The notes: a model not told the origin generated them from the letters alone. Positions 9,053 to 18,042 are shown, numbered from the stretch's first letter. The stretch is 64,000 bases of DNA from RGIG4034 sp045576455 (GCA_045576455.1 JAZNGM010000001.1:186001-250000), one strand, 5' to 3'. Numbers and translations: made by a program.

Positions 9053-9748
9053 ATGATACGTGATATCTTTTTTCCGGCGAAATGTCCGGTTTGTGATAAG
9101 CCGGTGATTCCGCATGGCAGAATGATATGTAAGAAGTGTGACAAAACTTTTGGATATATTTGCGAACCGTTTTGCAAAAAATGCGGTAAACAGATGACGG
9201 ATGAATTTAAAGAATATTGTCATGATTGTATGAATAAGGAGCATTTGTTTGATTACGGCATTTCATTATATGATTATAAAACCGTACAAGAAGCGCTTTT
9301 TAGATTTAAATACCAAGGAAGACCGGAATATGCGGATTACTTTGGAAGGGATATCGTAAAAAGATATCGTTCTGAAATAGAACGCATGGAAGCGGAAGTC
9401 CTTATTCCGGTGCCCCTTTATCGTAGGAAAGAGCTTAAACGGGGATATAATCAATCGGAACTTGTCGCAAGGGTTGTGGGAAAAGCCGTAAACATACCGG
9501 TAGATACTACATTAATAAAACGTGTGGTGGATACAAAACCACAGAAAACGCTTGACGATATGGAACGGCAAAATAATTTGAAAAAGGCTTTTATTATTGC
9601 CCGAAATGATGTAAAATTAAGTAAAGTTATAATTGTTGATGATGTCTATACGACGGGAAGTACAATGGACGCCGTTTCGCGTATCTTACGTTCGGTAGGC
9701 GTAAAAAGAATTTGTTTTCTTACAATAGCCTCCGGAAGCGGAGTGTAG
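9053..9748 (+). CDS. comF: ComF family phosphoribosyltransferase-like protein
   Basis: ComF proteins take part in DNA uptake during competence and, in some species, help restart replication forks. Seen: two N-terminal zinc-knuckle pairs (CPVC near residue 12, CKKC near 29, then further CXXC sets at 42-60) and the C-terminal phosphoribosyltransferase signature VIIVDDVYTTGSTMD near residues 196-210. The protein has 231 residues. I prefer the ATG at 9053 over 9047 because AAAGG sits directly against 9047 but at normal spacing from 9053. The comF-yvyF pair is conserved in Bacillus, supporting both calls. Confidence 0.87.
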   Translation: MIRDIFFPAKCPVCDKPVIPHGRMICKKCDKTFGYICEPFCKKCGKQMTDEFKEYCHDCMNKEHLFDYGISLYDYKTVQEALFRFKYQGRPEYADYFGRDIVKRYRSEIERMEAEVLIPVPLYRRKELKRGYNQSELVARVVGKAVNIPVDTTLIKRVVDTKPQKTLDDMERQNNLKKAFIIARNDVKLSKVIIVDDVYTTGSTMDAVSRILRSVGVKRICFLTIASGSGV

Positions 9749-9774
9749 GCTGTTGTGAATATGGGAGGAATAGT

Positions 9775-10179
9775 ATGGATGTACGTAATTGCAGAAGATG
9801 CAGAGCGATTTTTAATTATGTAGTTGGACCGCCAATCTGCCCACAGTGTAGGGAACAGATTGAAGCTAAGTTCCAGGAAGTGAAAAATTTTGTGTATGCT
9901 AATAAAAGAGCAACCGTGCCTGTAATTGCAAAAGAATGTAATGTGGAAATTTCACAGATTCATACATGGATACGGGAGGAAAGACTTGTATTTGCAGATG
10001 ATTCTCCAATCGGAATCGGATGCGAATTGTGCGGAGCAACGATTAAGACCGGCAGGTTCTGTGCAAAATGTAAATCGGAGGTTACGAACAATCTTAATAG
10101 TGTAATTTCTAAAAAAGAGCCGGAACAACCGGTGGTAAAGAAGCAGGAGAGAGACCCTGCAAAGATGCGCTTTTTATAA
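9775..10179 (+). CDS. YvyF-like flagellar operon protein (TIGR03826-type)
   Basis: A 134-residue protein with an N-terminal zinc-ribbon (CRRC, CPQC within the first 30 residues), a middle helix-turn-helix-like segment (VPVIAKECNVEISQIHTWI) and a second zinc pair (CELC, CAKC). This matches my memory of YvyF, found next to comF and the flgM-flgK operon in Bacillus. Its precise role in flagellar gene expression is uncertain. The start at 9775 is set by GGGAGG six bases upstream; an in-frame extension into comF has no ribosome site. Confidence 0.75.
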   Translation: MDVRNCRRCRAIFNYVVGPPICPQCREQIEAKFQEVKNFVYANKRATVPVIAKECNVEISQIHTWIREERLVFADDSPIGIGCELCGATIKTGRFCAKCKSEVTNNLNSVISKKEPEQPVVKKQERDPAKMRFL

Positions 10180-10195
10180 GATTGGATAGGTTATT

Positions 10196-10597
10196 ATGTT
10201 GAATAAAAAAAGAGTCATAATTATGACAAAGATGGCTTCCTATGAAAACACGGAAGGCAAGAAAAACCGCTCTATCGGAAAGTATTATCGTGGCGATTAT
10301 ATAGGGCTTCAGGTTATTAAGTCGGTGATTTATGCGACATTAGCCTTTTTAATTGTGGGCGGAATGTATATTTTGTATGATTTGGAAAATATCATGGAGA
10401 ATATATATGAGCTGAATGATGTTCTTGTTATTGGTAAACGTTTATTGGTAGTGTTTATCATTGTGCTGATTTCGTATGCAATGATTTCATATGCAATATA
10501 TTCCTATCGTTACAGTAAAGCAAGGAGAAAACAGAAGACATATGCGCGGCATTTAAAGATGCTGGCTGCGATATATGATAGAGAGAATAGGAAATAA
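10196..10597 (+). CDS. Unrecognised small membrane protein, two TM segments
   Basis: No family recognised. The 133-residue product has a basic N-terminal tail, two predicted membrane segments (about residues 41-60 and 82-103) and a basic C-terminal tail (RYSKARRKQKTYARH). Both ends are probably cytoplasmic. The start at 10196 has no clear ribosome site; the ATG at 10223 is an alternative. It sits 16 bases after the yvyF-like gene and directly before a larger unknown membrane protein, so all of these may share a transcript with cdaA. Confidence 0.6.
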   Translation: MLNKKRVIIMTKMASYENTEGKKNRSIGKYYRGDYIGLQVIKSVIYATLAFLIVGGMYILYDLENIMENIYELNDVLVIGKRLLVVFIIVLISYAMISYAIYSYRYSKARRKQKTYARHLKMLAAIYDRENRK

Positions 10598-10622
10598 CAG
10601 CTATAGGAGTATTTGTCAGGTT

Positions 10623-11747
10623 ATGGAAAGTTTGTTGAAAGTAAGAGAGCAGATTAAGAATATTTATGCGAAATATGAAGTATATATTACTCCTGCGATA
10701 AAATTTTTGGTTGCTTTCATTACGTTGTTAATGATTAATAAAAATACCGGATATATGGGAATGATTGGAAGTGTGGCAATTGTGCTTGTGGTTGCATTGA
10801 TGTGTTCTTTCCTTCCGTATAATTTTATTATTTTGTTTTCAACCATATTTGTATTAGCTCATTTTTACAGTTTGTCAATGGAAATTGCAATCTTTGGAGT
10901 ATGCATTTTTTTGCTGTTATACCTTTTGTATTTCAGATTTTCTCCGAAGGATACATTTGTTGTACTTTTAATGCCATTGTGCTTTATGCTTAAGATACCG
11001 TTTGTTATACCTATTGCAATGGGATTGCTTGCAACTCCTTCTTCAATGGTATCTACAGGCTTTGGTGTTATAGTATATTATATGATCCGCTTTGTGAAAG
11101 TGAATGAAGCGGCAATCAGAGCGATGGAACCGGATGGAACTTTTACTAAGTTCAGATTTGTGGTAGATGGAATATTAGGCAATAAAGCCATGATTGTAAT
11201 GATTCTTGCGGTTGCAGTAACGATAACCGTTGTTTATATGATTAGACGTTTATCGATAGATTATGCATGGCCTATTGCTATTGTGACCGGCGCATTAATG
11301 CATATGGTAGTTCTCCTTATGGGAGATTTAGTATATGTTACCAATGTTTCACTGGCACCGACTTTCTTTGGTATGATAGTTTCGGTAGTGCTCGCTTTTG
11401 TTTTGAACTTCTTTTTCTTCAATGTGGATTATTCGAGAGCTGAAAAAGTTCAATTTGAAGATGATGAATATTATTATTATGTAAAAGCAGTACCGAAAAA
11501 TATTGTAAGAACGAAGGACGGTGCAAAAAGTCATCAGGCAGCGCCTTCTAATATGCAGAGAAGACCGCAAACGGCTAATGCAACCAGAAGGCCGGTGAGC
11601 AGAAATATATCTGAGGGGAATCCGGCAGGGGTTGTCAGAAATCAGACGATGCCGAGAACTACCGCAGGGACGACAAGAACTGTACCAAGACAGGTACAAA
11701 GAGAGATGACCGGTAGCGCGGAACGTACTGTCAGAGATGAAAAATAA
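10623..11747 (+). CDS. Unrecognised polytopic membrane protein with basic disordered tail
   Basis: A 374-residue protein with about eight hydrophobic segments in the first 270 residues. A tyrosine-rich acidic motif follows (EDDEYYYYVKAVPK), then about 80 residues rich in Arg, Thr, Ala and Pro that look disordered. I do not recognise the family. I chose the ATG at 10623 (TAGGAG about 13 bases upstream) over 10575, which has no ribosome site. It lies 37 bases ahead of cdaA. The cytoplasmic tail resembles regulatory or scaffold tails, but that is only inference. Confidence 0.62.
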   Translation: MESLLKVREQIKNIYAKYEVYITPAIKFLVAFITLLMINKNTGYMGMIGSVAIVLVVALMCSFLPYNFIILFSTIFVLAHFYSLSMEIAIFGVCIFLLLYLLYFRFSPKDTFVVLLMPLCFMLKIPFVIPIAMGLLATPSSMVSTGFGVIVYYMIRFVKVNEAAIRAMEPDGTFTKFRFVVDGILGNKAMIVMILAVAVTITVVYMIRRLSIDYAWPIAIVTGALMHMVVLLMGDLVYVTNVSLAPTFFGMIVSVVLAFVLNFFFFNVDYSRAEKVQFEDDEYYYYVKAVPKNIVRTKDGAKSHQAAPSNMQRRPQTANATRRPVSRNISEGNPAGVVRNQTMPRTTAGTTRTVPRQVQREMTGSAERTVRDEK

Positions 11748-11784
11748 GCACGAAAAATAAACGAGAATCGGAGAACGGTTAAGA

Positions 11785-12672
11785 ATGGGGCAATTTCGCT
11801 TTTATGTAGAAAAATATCTTTCTGCATTGCATATCCCAAGCAATATCGGTTGGATTGATATTGTTGAAATACTTATTATTTCATTCTTAGTCTATAAGAT
11901 TATTGTATGGATTAAGAACACAAAAGCATGGTCTTTATTAAAGGGCATGCTTGTTATCATGTTTATGGTTTCTATTGCAGCCATATTTAATATGACTACG
12001 ATTCTTTGGATTGCCCAAAATGTTTTTGGTATAGCGGTGACGGCATTGGTTGTAATTATGCAGCCGGAACTCAGAAGAGCGCTGGAACAATTGGGTAGCA
12101 AAAATATTATTGGTTCAGTAATTAAGATTGATACGCGAAATACAACGGGGCGTTTTAATGATAATACCATGAATGAAATAATAAGGGCGAGCTTTGAAAT
12201 GGGCAAAGCAAGAACAGGTGCTCTTATTGTCATAGAACAGAATATCAGTCTTGCTGAATATGAGAGAACCGGAATTACCATTGATGCTCTTGTAAGCAGT
12301 CAGCTTTTGATTAATATATTTGAACATAACACACCGCTTCATGACGGTGCTGTTATTGTGCGTGGAGACCGCGTTGTTAGTGCAACCTGTTATCTTCCGC
12401 TCTCAGATAATATGCAGTTAAGTAAAGAACTGGGAACACGTCACAGAGCGGGCGTGGGCATATCAGAGGCTACGGATTCCCTTACCATTATAATCTCGGA
12501 AGAAACCGGTAAGGTCAGCGTTGCATATCAGGGTAAACTTGAAAGAAATCTTGATATGGATGAACTGAGAAAACGTCTTGTTATGATACAGAATAAGTCA
12601 GAGGAAGAAAAAGAGAAAAAGTACAAGCATAAGAAAGGAAGGAAATCCATTGAAGAAAAAAATAATGAATAA
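11785..12672 (+). CDS. cdaA: CdaA, membrane diadenylate cyclase
   Basis: Makes the second messenger cyclic di-AMP from two ATP, controlling potassium/osmolyte balance and cell-wall homeostasis. Three N-terminal membrane helices (within residues 20-95) precede the DAC domain, whose catalytic motifs are intact: D187-G188-A189 (LHDGAVIV) and R219-H220-R221 (GTRHRAGVG). The 295-residue length fits CdaA rather than DisA. The 3' end overlaps the next gene, ybbR (cdaR), which starts at 12650, and glmM follows: the conserved cdaA-cdaR-glmM order, in which CdaR and GlmM are known to modulate CdaA. Confidence 0.95.
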   Translation: MGQFRFYVEKYLSALHIPSNIGWIDIVEILIISFLVYKIIVWIKNTKAWSLLKGMLVIMFMVSIAAIFNMTTILWIAQNVFGIAVTALVVIMQPELRRALEQLGSKNIIGSVIKIDTRNTTGRFNDNTMNEIIRASFEMGKARTGALIVIEQNISLAEYERTGITIDALVSSQLLINIFEHNTPLHDGAVIVRGDRVVSATCYLPLSDNMQLSKELGTRHRAGVGISEATDSLTIIISEETGKVSVAYQGKLERNLDMDELRKRLVMIQNKSEEEKEKKYKHKKGRKSIEEKNNE

Positions 12673-13933
12673 CCTTGGCCTTAAGATTATTGCGGTACTG
12701 GCAGCGATTGTCCTGTGGCTGATTGTAGTAAATATAAATGATCCGGTTATTACGACTAAGTATGAGGGTATTCAGGTTACTTTGTTGAATTCGGATGCGA
12801 TTACTGACGATGGAAAAACATTTGAGATATTAGATCATACGGATTCGGTAGATGTTACCATTACCGCAAAAAAATCGGTTATAGCAGCGTTGAGTAAAGC
12901 GAATATACGTGCCAGTGCCGATATGTCCCAACTTACATTTATGAATACAGTCGGAATTGAGGTAACTACAGATAAGTTATTTGATGAAATAGATAATATT
13001 AAGTTAAGTACCGTTAATCTTAAGCTTAATATTGAAGATGTAGCTAAAAAGCAGATGTTTATATCGGTTACCACTTCCGGTGCACCGTCTGATGGGTATA
13101 TAATAGGCAGCGTTACCGCAGACAAGAACGTGGTTCAGATTAAGGGGCCGAAATCTGTGATTGAGTCAATAGCTTCAGCTACTGCCGTGGCGGATATTTC
13201 CGGGATGAAATCAGACATCGGAACCAGTGCGGATATAAAGCTTTATGACGCTAAAGGAAAACAGATTAAACACCCGGCTTTGGAAATGAATTTTAAGTCG
13301 GTTAATGTTAGTGTGGAAATTCTTGGTACTAAACAGGTCCCGGTAAAATATAATATAATGGGCGAACCTGCAGACGGATATTCCTTAACGGGTGAAGTGG
13401 ATTATAAGGTACAAACAGTAAAGGTGGCAGGAAAAACCCAGGCTTTGCGCCAAATTAAAGAAATAGTTATTCCGGAAACGGCAATCAATGTTACCGGTCA
13501 AAGCAGTAATATGACAGTAAGAGTTGATGTGCTTAAATATCTTCCGGAAGGCATTATTCTTGCCGAGGACAATTTTGATGGTAAAGCTACCGTTGTGGTT
13601 TATATTGAAAAAGAAGAAAAAGTCACAACGTTTATTGATGATAAGAGTATCAGCATAACCAATATACCATCGGGACTTGATGTTGAAGTGGTGGATATGA
13701 ACACACCGGTTTATTTGACGTTAATAGGTCTTAAAAAGGATATTGAGGATGTGGATGCGGATTCTCTTACAGGTTCAGTTAATGTACAATCATTAATGAA
13801 AGAACTCGGCATTACTACTTTAACACCGGGAACTTTTTATACAGCACCGGTTAAGTTAAATATTCCGAATGGAGTACGTGCTGATAAGGAAATAAAAGTA
13901 CAGATTTTTGTAGCACAAAAAGAATTTTTATAG
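12650..13933 (+). CDS. cdaR: YbbR-domain protein CdaR, TTG start
   Basis: Extracytoplasmic regulator of CdaA. The 427-residue protein has one N-terminal membrane anchor (GLKIIAVLAAIVLWLIVV, residues 9-26) followed by repeated YbbR domains of about 80-90 residues with the usual motif (SDGYIIGSVTADKNVVQIKG near residue 145, and ADGYSLTGEVD near 240). I take the TTG at 12650 because AGGAAGG lies 7 bases upstream; the ATG at 12665 is the alternative. It overlaps cdaA by 23 bases, suggesting translational coupling, and precedes glmM by 9 bases. Confidence 0.9.
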   Translation: MKKKIMNNLGLKIIAVLAAIVLWLIVVNINDPVITTKYEGIQVTLLNSDAITDDGKTFEILDHTDSVDVTITAKKSVIAALSKANIRASADMSQLTFMNTVGIEVTTDKLFDEIDNIKLSTVNLKLNIEDVAKKQMFISVTTSGAPSDGYIIGSVTADKNVVQIKGPKSVIESIASATAVADISGMKSDIGTSADIKLYDAKGKQIKHPALEMNFKSVNVSVEILGTKQVPVKYNIMGEPADGYSLTGEVDYKVQTVKVAGKTQALRQIKEIVIPETAINVTGQSSNMTVRVDVLKYLPEGIILAEDNFDGKATVVVYIEKEEKVTTFIDDKSISITNIPSGLDVEVVDMNTPVYLTLIGLKKDIEDVDADSLTGSVNVQSLMKELGITTLTPGTFYTAPVKLNIPNGVRADKEIKVQIFVAQKEFL

Positions 13934-13942
13934 GAGTTTAAG

Positions 13943-15292
13943 ATGGCAAAATTATTTGGGACAGATGGAGTACGAGGTATTGCAAATGAAGAATTGACTC
14001 CATTACTTGCAATGCAGCTGGGTCAGGCGGGTGCATATGTACTTACAAAGGAAAAAGAACATAAGCCGACGATTATGGTAGGATGTGATACCCGTATTTC
14101 CGGTGACATGTTGGCAAATGCATTAATGGCTGGTATATGTTCGGTTGGTGCAAACGCGATATATGTAGGGGTTGTTCCTACACCGGCGGTTGCCTATTTG
14201 ACAAAAAAATATAAAGTGGATGCCGGCGTAGTGATTTCGGCTTCTCATAATTCGGTAGAGTTTAACGGAATTAAGTTTTTTGACGGAAACGGTTATAAAC
14301 TTCCGGATGAATTGGAAGAAGAAATTGAAGCATTAATCGGATCCGGTATGCAGGGGGTTAAGTTCCCTATTGGTACGGGGATTGGTAAGATTAAGTACCG
14401 TTCTGATGCAAGAGAAGAATATATAAATCACGCAGTATGTTCTGTGAATGTGAATTTGAGCGGATTGAAGATAGTAGTGGACTGCGCTGAAGGAGCATCT
14501 TATTATACTTCTGTTGAAGCATTAAAAGAATTGGGCGCTCAAGTAGTAGCAATTCATAATAACCCCGATGGAACGAATATTAACGCAAATTGTGGTTCGA
14601 CCCATATGGAGGAATTACAGGCGCGGGTAGTTTATGAAAATGCAGATTTGGGCTTGGCATTTGACGGAGATGCAGACAGACTTCTGGCAGTAGATGAAAA
14701 GGGTAAAATAGTCGATGGTGACCAGATTATGGCAATTATCGGAAACCATATGAAGGCGAACGGAACCTTAAAGAAGAATATGATTGTCGTAACGGTTATG
14801 TCTAATCTTGGCTTCAAATTAATGGCTAAGAAAAATGATATTGAACTGGTGGAAACAAAAGTTGGCGACCGGTATGTACTGGAAGCTATGAAAGAGTTGG
14901 GCGCTAACCTTGGCGGAGAACAATCGGGACATATTATTTTCCTTGATGAAAATACAACAGGTGACGGTTTGTTAAGCGCTTTACATTTGTTAGAAGTTGT
15001 GGTGGAGAGTAAAAAGAAATTATCAGAACTTTCTGCTATTATGGAGGTGCTGCCACAGGCGTTGGTGAATGCTAAGGTTGCTAACCATAAGAAGCATGAT
15101 TATATGGAATATCCGCAAATCAGTAAAGCTATTGCGGAGTTAGAGGAAAAGTTTGCAGGAGAAGGAAGAGTGCTTATCAGACCTTCCGGAACAGAGCCGC
15201 TTGTCAGAGTAATGATTGAAGGAAAAGATAAAGAACAGATACTTGAAGAAGCAACCAAGCTTGCGAATATTATACAAGATATTATGTTTTAG
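13943..15292 (+). CDS. glmM: GlmM, phosphoglucosamine mutase
   Basis: Converts glucosamine-6-phosphate to glucosamine-1-phosphate on the way to UDP-GlcNAc, feeding peptidoglycan and the nucleotide sugars used later in this window. The 449 residues match the family. The catalytic phosphoserine is S101 in ISASHNSVEFNG, the metal site is FDGDADR near residue 240, the sugar-binding motif GGEQSGH is near 325 and the phosphate loop is RPSGTEPLVRVM near 413. A GGAG site precedes the ATG. Its place after cdaR is the conserved cyclic di-AMP cluster, where GlmM is known to inhibit CdaA in several species. Confidence 0.96.
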   Translation: MAKLFGTDGVRGIANEELTPLLAMQLGQAGAYVLTKEKEHKPTIMVGCDTRISGDMLANALMAGICSVGANAIYVGVVPTPAVAYLTKKYKVDAGVVISASHNSVEFNGIKFFDGNGYKLPDELEEEIEALIGSGMQGVKFPIGTGIGKIKYRSDAREEYINHAVCSVNVNLSGLKIVVDCAEGASYYTSVEALKELGAQVVAIHNNPDGTNINANCGSTHMEELQARVVYENADLGLAFDGDADRLLAVDEKGKIVDGDQIMAIIGNHMKANGTLKKNMIVVTVMSNLGFKLMAKKNDIELVETKVGDRYVLEAMKELGANLGGEQSGHIIFLDENTTGDGLLSALHLLEVVVESKKKLSELSAIMEVLPQALVNAKVANHKKHDYMEYPQISKAIAELEEKFAGEGRVLIRPSGTEPLVRVMIEGKDKEQILEEATKLANIIQDIMF

Positions 15293-15329
15293 GTATAACA
15301 AAAGATATTAAGGATTGGAGGGTGTACAA

Positions 15330-15593
15330 ATGGTAAGTCAAAAGGTTGTGATTAAAAATCCGACGGGCCTTCATTTAAGACCGGCAGGTATATTGTGTAA
15401 AGAAGCGATGCAGTTTAAGTCACTGATTACTTTTTCCTTTAGAGAAAGTACAGCCAATGCCAAGAGCGTGTTAAGTGTGTTAGGTGCATGTGTTAAATGC
15501 GGTGATGAGATAGAAATCGTATGCGAAGGCCAGGATGAAGAAGAAGCATTAAAAGCACTTATTGATATTATTGAAAGTGGTCTGGGCGAATAA
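15330..15593 (+). CDS. HPr-family phosphocarrier protein
   Basis: An 87-residue HPr. The phosphorylation site His15 is in TGLHLRPAG, and the regulatory Ser46 used by HPr kinase in Firmicutes is in NAKSVLSVLG. Both residues are present, so it is more like HPr than Crh, which lacks His15. The start is set by TTGGAGGG seven bases before the ATG at 15330. It comes 37 bases after glmM and ends at a terminator; no enzyme I gene is adjacent. Whether it is the main sugar-transport HPr or a paralogue cannot be decided here. Confidence 0.85.
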   Translation: MVSQKVVIKNPTGLHLRPAGILCKEAMQFKSLITFSFRESTANAKSVLSVLGACVKCGDEIEIVCEGQDEEEALKALIDIIESGLGE

Positions 15594-15623
15594 GTTAATA
15601 TTGTTTTGAAACATTGTATTATA

Positions 15624-15656
15624 AAAAAACTCCTGATGAAAATCAGGAGTTTTTTG
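15624..15656. terminator. Bidirectional terminator between HPr and DUF3048 genes
   Basis: A perfect stem ACTCCTGAT / ATCAGGAGT with loop GAAA, preceded by a run of A and followed by a run of T, so it can terminate both the plus-strand glmM-HPr transcript and the minus-strand lipoprotein gene that ends 19 bases away. Confidence 0.92.
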
Positions 15657-15674
15657 TGTGTTTATTTAGTGTTA

Positions 15675-16871
15675 CTAATTAATGGTCAAACTGTCTTCGG
15701 CTGTATCTTCAACAATACAAATCATGGTCTTTCCGGTATTGAGTACGATTTCGTTGCCACTTGCGTCATAATATTTTGTAAGGGCAAAGTCGTCTTCCTT
15801 TTCCCAGGTAATAGGAATTGCGTATCCGTTTGTAATGTAGTAACCGTTCATGCCTTCCTTAAAGTAGAATTCCAAGTATCCTTTGGCATCCAACTTTCTC
15901 CAATTACAGAACTGTACAATAATATTTTCAAAAGCCAACTGTTCGCCGGTTGCTTCGTCTACATGAGCTTCGCCAAACTGATAACGGAGATACTTCTTTT
16001 CGTTAGAATCGTATAAGAAGTATGTTTTGTCATGAGTATATATATTTTTGAAATCAAGAGTATTGCATTCAATAGCATAACCTGTCTTGCTTAAATCTAC
16101 CGGATTGTTTTCATCTGCAAATGTAAAGTGTGCACCCTTGTATAAATCAGTATACGTCTTAGAGTACTTTTTTGAGTTTATTGCATTTTCGATAGATGCT
16201 GCTGAAACATAAGCATTCTGCGGTGCTTTCCGGTCTGTAGCACGGTAATAATGTGCTTTTAATCCGGTTTCGGTTTCATTGCCGGCAGATTTTTCGGTCC
16301 CTTTTGGAGAGTTAGTTAAATCTACGGAACTTATTAAACCGCTTTTAAGAATATCGGATACATAGAGCTTAGGGCCGCCAAAGTGGATGAAAAGGGGATC
16401 CCATTCCATAGCCCAGTAAATAAAGTAGGTGCGGGCACTGCGGACATTACCGATACGGTCGCCAAGGCTTTCGTAATCATCATAAAGTACCATAAGTCTT
16501 GTGAAAGGTTCCTCTACCGAACACTGGTAAATGACGCCGGCATCAGAAATATTGTAATGCGGAAGAGCAGCTTTGTCATTAGGGACCATCAGTGCGAGCG
16601 GACGACGGTTTTCATTGCTCTTAGGAATCCACTCGTTGGTAAGTACGCTTCGTACTTCGTTGTCATGATTAACTTCCGGAACTTTCGTGCCATCATTATT
16701 ATCATTATCTGGGTTGTCATTATTATCGATGTTAGTATCCTGTTCCTGTTCGTTGTCATCAACCTGTGGGGTGTCAGGAGTATCACCCTTTTTGCCACTA
16801 TTTCCACAACCTGCAAGGGATCCAATAAGCAGAAGTGTTGTGAGAATAAGGGCAAATATTCTCTTTTTCAT
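15675..16871 (-). CDS. DUF3048 (YerB-like) lipoprotein 1
   Basis: A secreted, lipid-anchored protein of unknown function. The signal peptide ends in a lipobox (SLAGC, Cys22). A low-complexity linker rich in Asp, Asn and Pro (residues about 30-65) follows, then the two-part DUF3048 domain (ALMVPNDKAALPHYNISDAG near 92 and VRSARTYFIYWAMEWDPLFIHFGG near 143). It is 398 residues long. It stands alone on the minus strand between a shared terminator and its own promoter. A second member lies 1.2 kb further on, on the other side of rfbD. Bacillus YerB is the named relative; its function is not known to me. Confidence 0.85.
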   Translation of the reverse strand: MKKRIFALILTTLLLIGSLAGCGNSGKKGDTPDTPQVDDNEQEQDTNIDNNDNPDNDNNDGTKVPEVNHDNEVRSVLTNEWIPKSNENRRPLALMVPNDKAALPHYNISDAGVIYQCSVEEPFTRLMVLYDDYESLGDRIGNVRSARTYFIYWAMEWDPLFIHFGGPKLYVSDILKSGLISSVDLTNSPKGTEKSAGNETETGLKAHYYRATDRKAPQNAYVSAASIENAINSKKYSKTYTDLYKGAHFTFADENNPVDLSKTGYAIECNTLDFKNIYTHDKTYFLYDSNEKKYLRYQFGEAHVDEATGEQLAFENIIVQFCNWRKLDAKGYLEFYFKEGMNGYYITNGYAIPITWEKEDDFALTKYYDASGNEIVLNTGKTMICIVEDTAEDSLTIN

Positions 16872-16902
16872 AATTCATTCCTCACTAAATACGTTAAAAA
16901 TT

Positions 16903-16956
16903 ATAAAGTGGATAAAACCACTTTATGATTATAGCACAACTAATTCCATTCGTCAC
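16903..16956 (-). promoter_or_regulatory. Promoter with start-site palindrome for DUF3048 gene 1
   Basis: Read on the minus strand: GTGACG (16956-16951), 17 bases, TATAAT (16933-16928). Immediately downstream, at 16903-16926, lies a perfect 9-bp inverted repeat ATAAAGTGG / CCACTTTAT with a 6-base spacer, covering the expected start of transcription. It could be an operator or a 5' stem-loop in the mRNA. Confidence 0.55.
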
Positions 16957-17076
16957 TTAAAATTGCAATAAATAGGTAAAATTACGTTTTTCTTAATATT
17001 TATTTAGTAAATTATATATGATAATTAGTATTTGCAAATAGTGTACCGGAGATGTATTATTGAGAGTAGATATAAA

Positions 17077-17115
17077 ATATTAAATGTAAAATATTAAATA
17101 TTAAATATTAAATAT
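17077..17115 (+). repeat. AT-rich heptamer tandem repeat upstream of rfbD
   Basis: Three perfect ATATTAA units (17091-17111) plus a partial fourth, with one related copy just upstream at 17077-17086. The repeat sits 15-20 bases before the GGAGGT ribosome site of rfbD in a 270-base intergenic region that is otherwise AT-rich. No clear plus-strand promoter could be singled out there. Confidence 0.6.
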
Positions 17116-17142
17116 GCAGTAAGTGATGGTGGAGGTAAAGTT

Positions 17143-17985
17143 GTGAAAAAGTTGATTATTACGGGCTGTAATGGACAGTTGGGAAGAGCTATTAATGTGC
17201 TTTTAAAAGATAATAATGAGTATGAGTGTGTAAATACGGATGTTGATGAACTGGATATTACGGATATAGATGCTGTAGTTAAGTTTGTTGAAGAGGTAAA
17301 GCCGTATGCTATTATAAATTGTGCTGCGCATACCGCTGTAGATAAGTGTGAAACAGATCAGGATAACGCATTTATGATTAATGCAATCGGTCCCAGAAAT
17401 TTAAGTATAGCTGCCACAAATGTGGGTGCCAAGATGATACACGTTTCAACAGATTATGTATTTCCGGGCGATGAAGAGGCACCGCGCGTGGAAACCGATG
17501 TGACCGGACCTAAAACAGTATACGGTGCAACGAAACTGGCCGGAGAAGATTTTGTTAAACAGTTTTCAAATAAATACTTTATTATACGTACTGCATGGCT
17601 TTACGGTGATGGCAAGAATTTTGTGAAGACCATGTTAAGACTTTCAGAAGATCATGATACTATTACCGTGGTAAACGATCAATTTGGTTCTCCTACCAGT
17701 GCGTCGGAACTTGCAAAGGCTATTGTACATCTTCTTCCGACCCAGAATTATGGTTTGTTTCATGGAACTTGTGAAGGCTCCTGCAGTTGGGCGGAGTTTG
17801 CACAGGAGATTTTCCGTCTGGCAGGCAAAAAGACGGTTGTTAAGCCGGTAACAACAGAAGAGTATAATGCACCGGCGCCGCGACCAAAGTACTCTATTCT
17901 TGAAAACAGAATGTTTAAACTGACTACGGGTTTTATGTTTGCTGATTGGCACGATGCGATAGCTGAGTATATGAAGCAGCTATAA
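17143..17985 (+). CDS. rfbD: RfbD, dTDP-4-dehydrorhamnose reductase
   Basis: Last enzyme of dTDP-L-rhamnose synthesis: reduces dTDP-4-keto-L-rhamnose with NADPH. The 280 residues match the family. The nucleotide-binding loop is GCNGQLGRA near residue 8, NCAAHTAVDKCE is near 59, and the catalytic STDYVFPGD and YGATKLAGE (Tyr-X3-Lys) are near 103 and 127. The start is a GTG at 17143 with GGAGGT six bases upstream. It is a single gene flanked by minus-strand neighbours; rfbA, rfbB and rfbC are not in the window and must lie elsewhere if rhamnose is made. Confidence 0.93.
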   Translation: MKKLIITGCNGQLGRAINVLLKDNNEYECVNTDVDELDITDIDAVVKFVEEVKPYAIINCAAHTAVDKCETDQDNAFMINAIGPRNLSIAATNVGAKMIHVSTDYVFPGDEEAPRVETDVTGPKTVYGATKLAGEDFVKQFSNKYFIIRTAWLYGDGKNFVKTMLRLSEDHDTITVVNDQFGSPTSASELAKAIVHLLPTQNYGLFHGTCEGSCSWAEFAQEIFRLAGKKTVVKPVTTEEYNAPAPRPKYSILENRMFKLTTGFMFADWHDAIAEYMKQL

Positions 17986-18042
17986 GTAAAGTGTGATAAG
18001 AATAATTGTATATATAATTATATAATAATGATATAATGAATA

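Noticed and set aside
15330..15593. Crh instead of HPr
   Set aside because: His15 is present in the HLRPAG motif; Crh lacks this histidine.
15606..16016. 136-codon plus-strand frame after the HPr gene
   Set aside because: It runs through the terminator and antisense to the first DUF3048 gene; no ribosome site.
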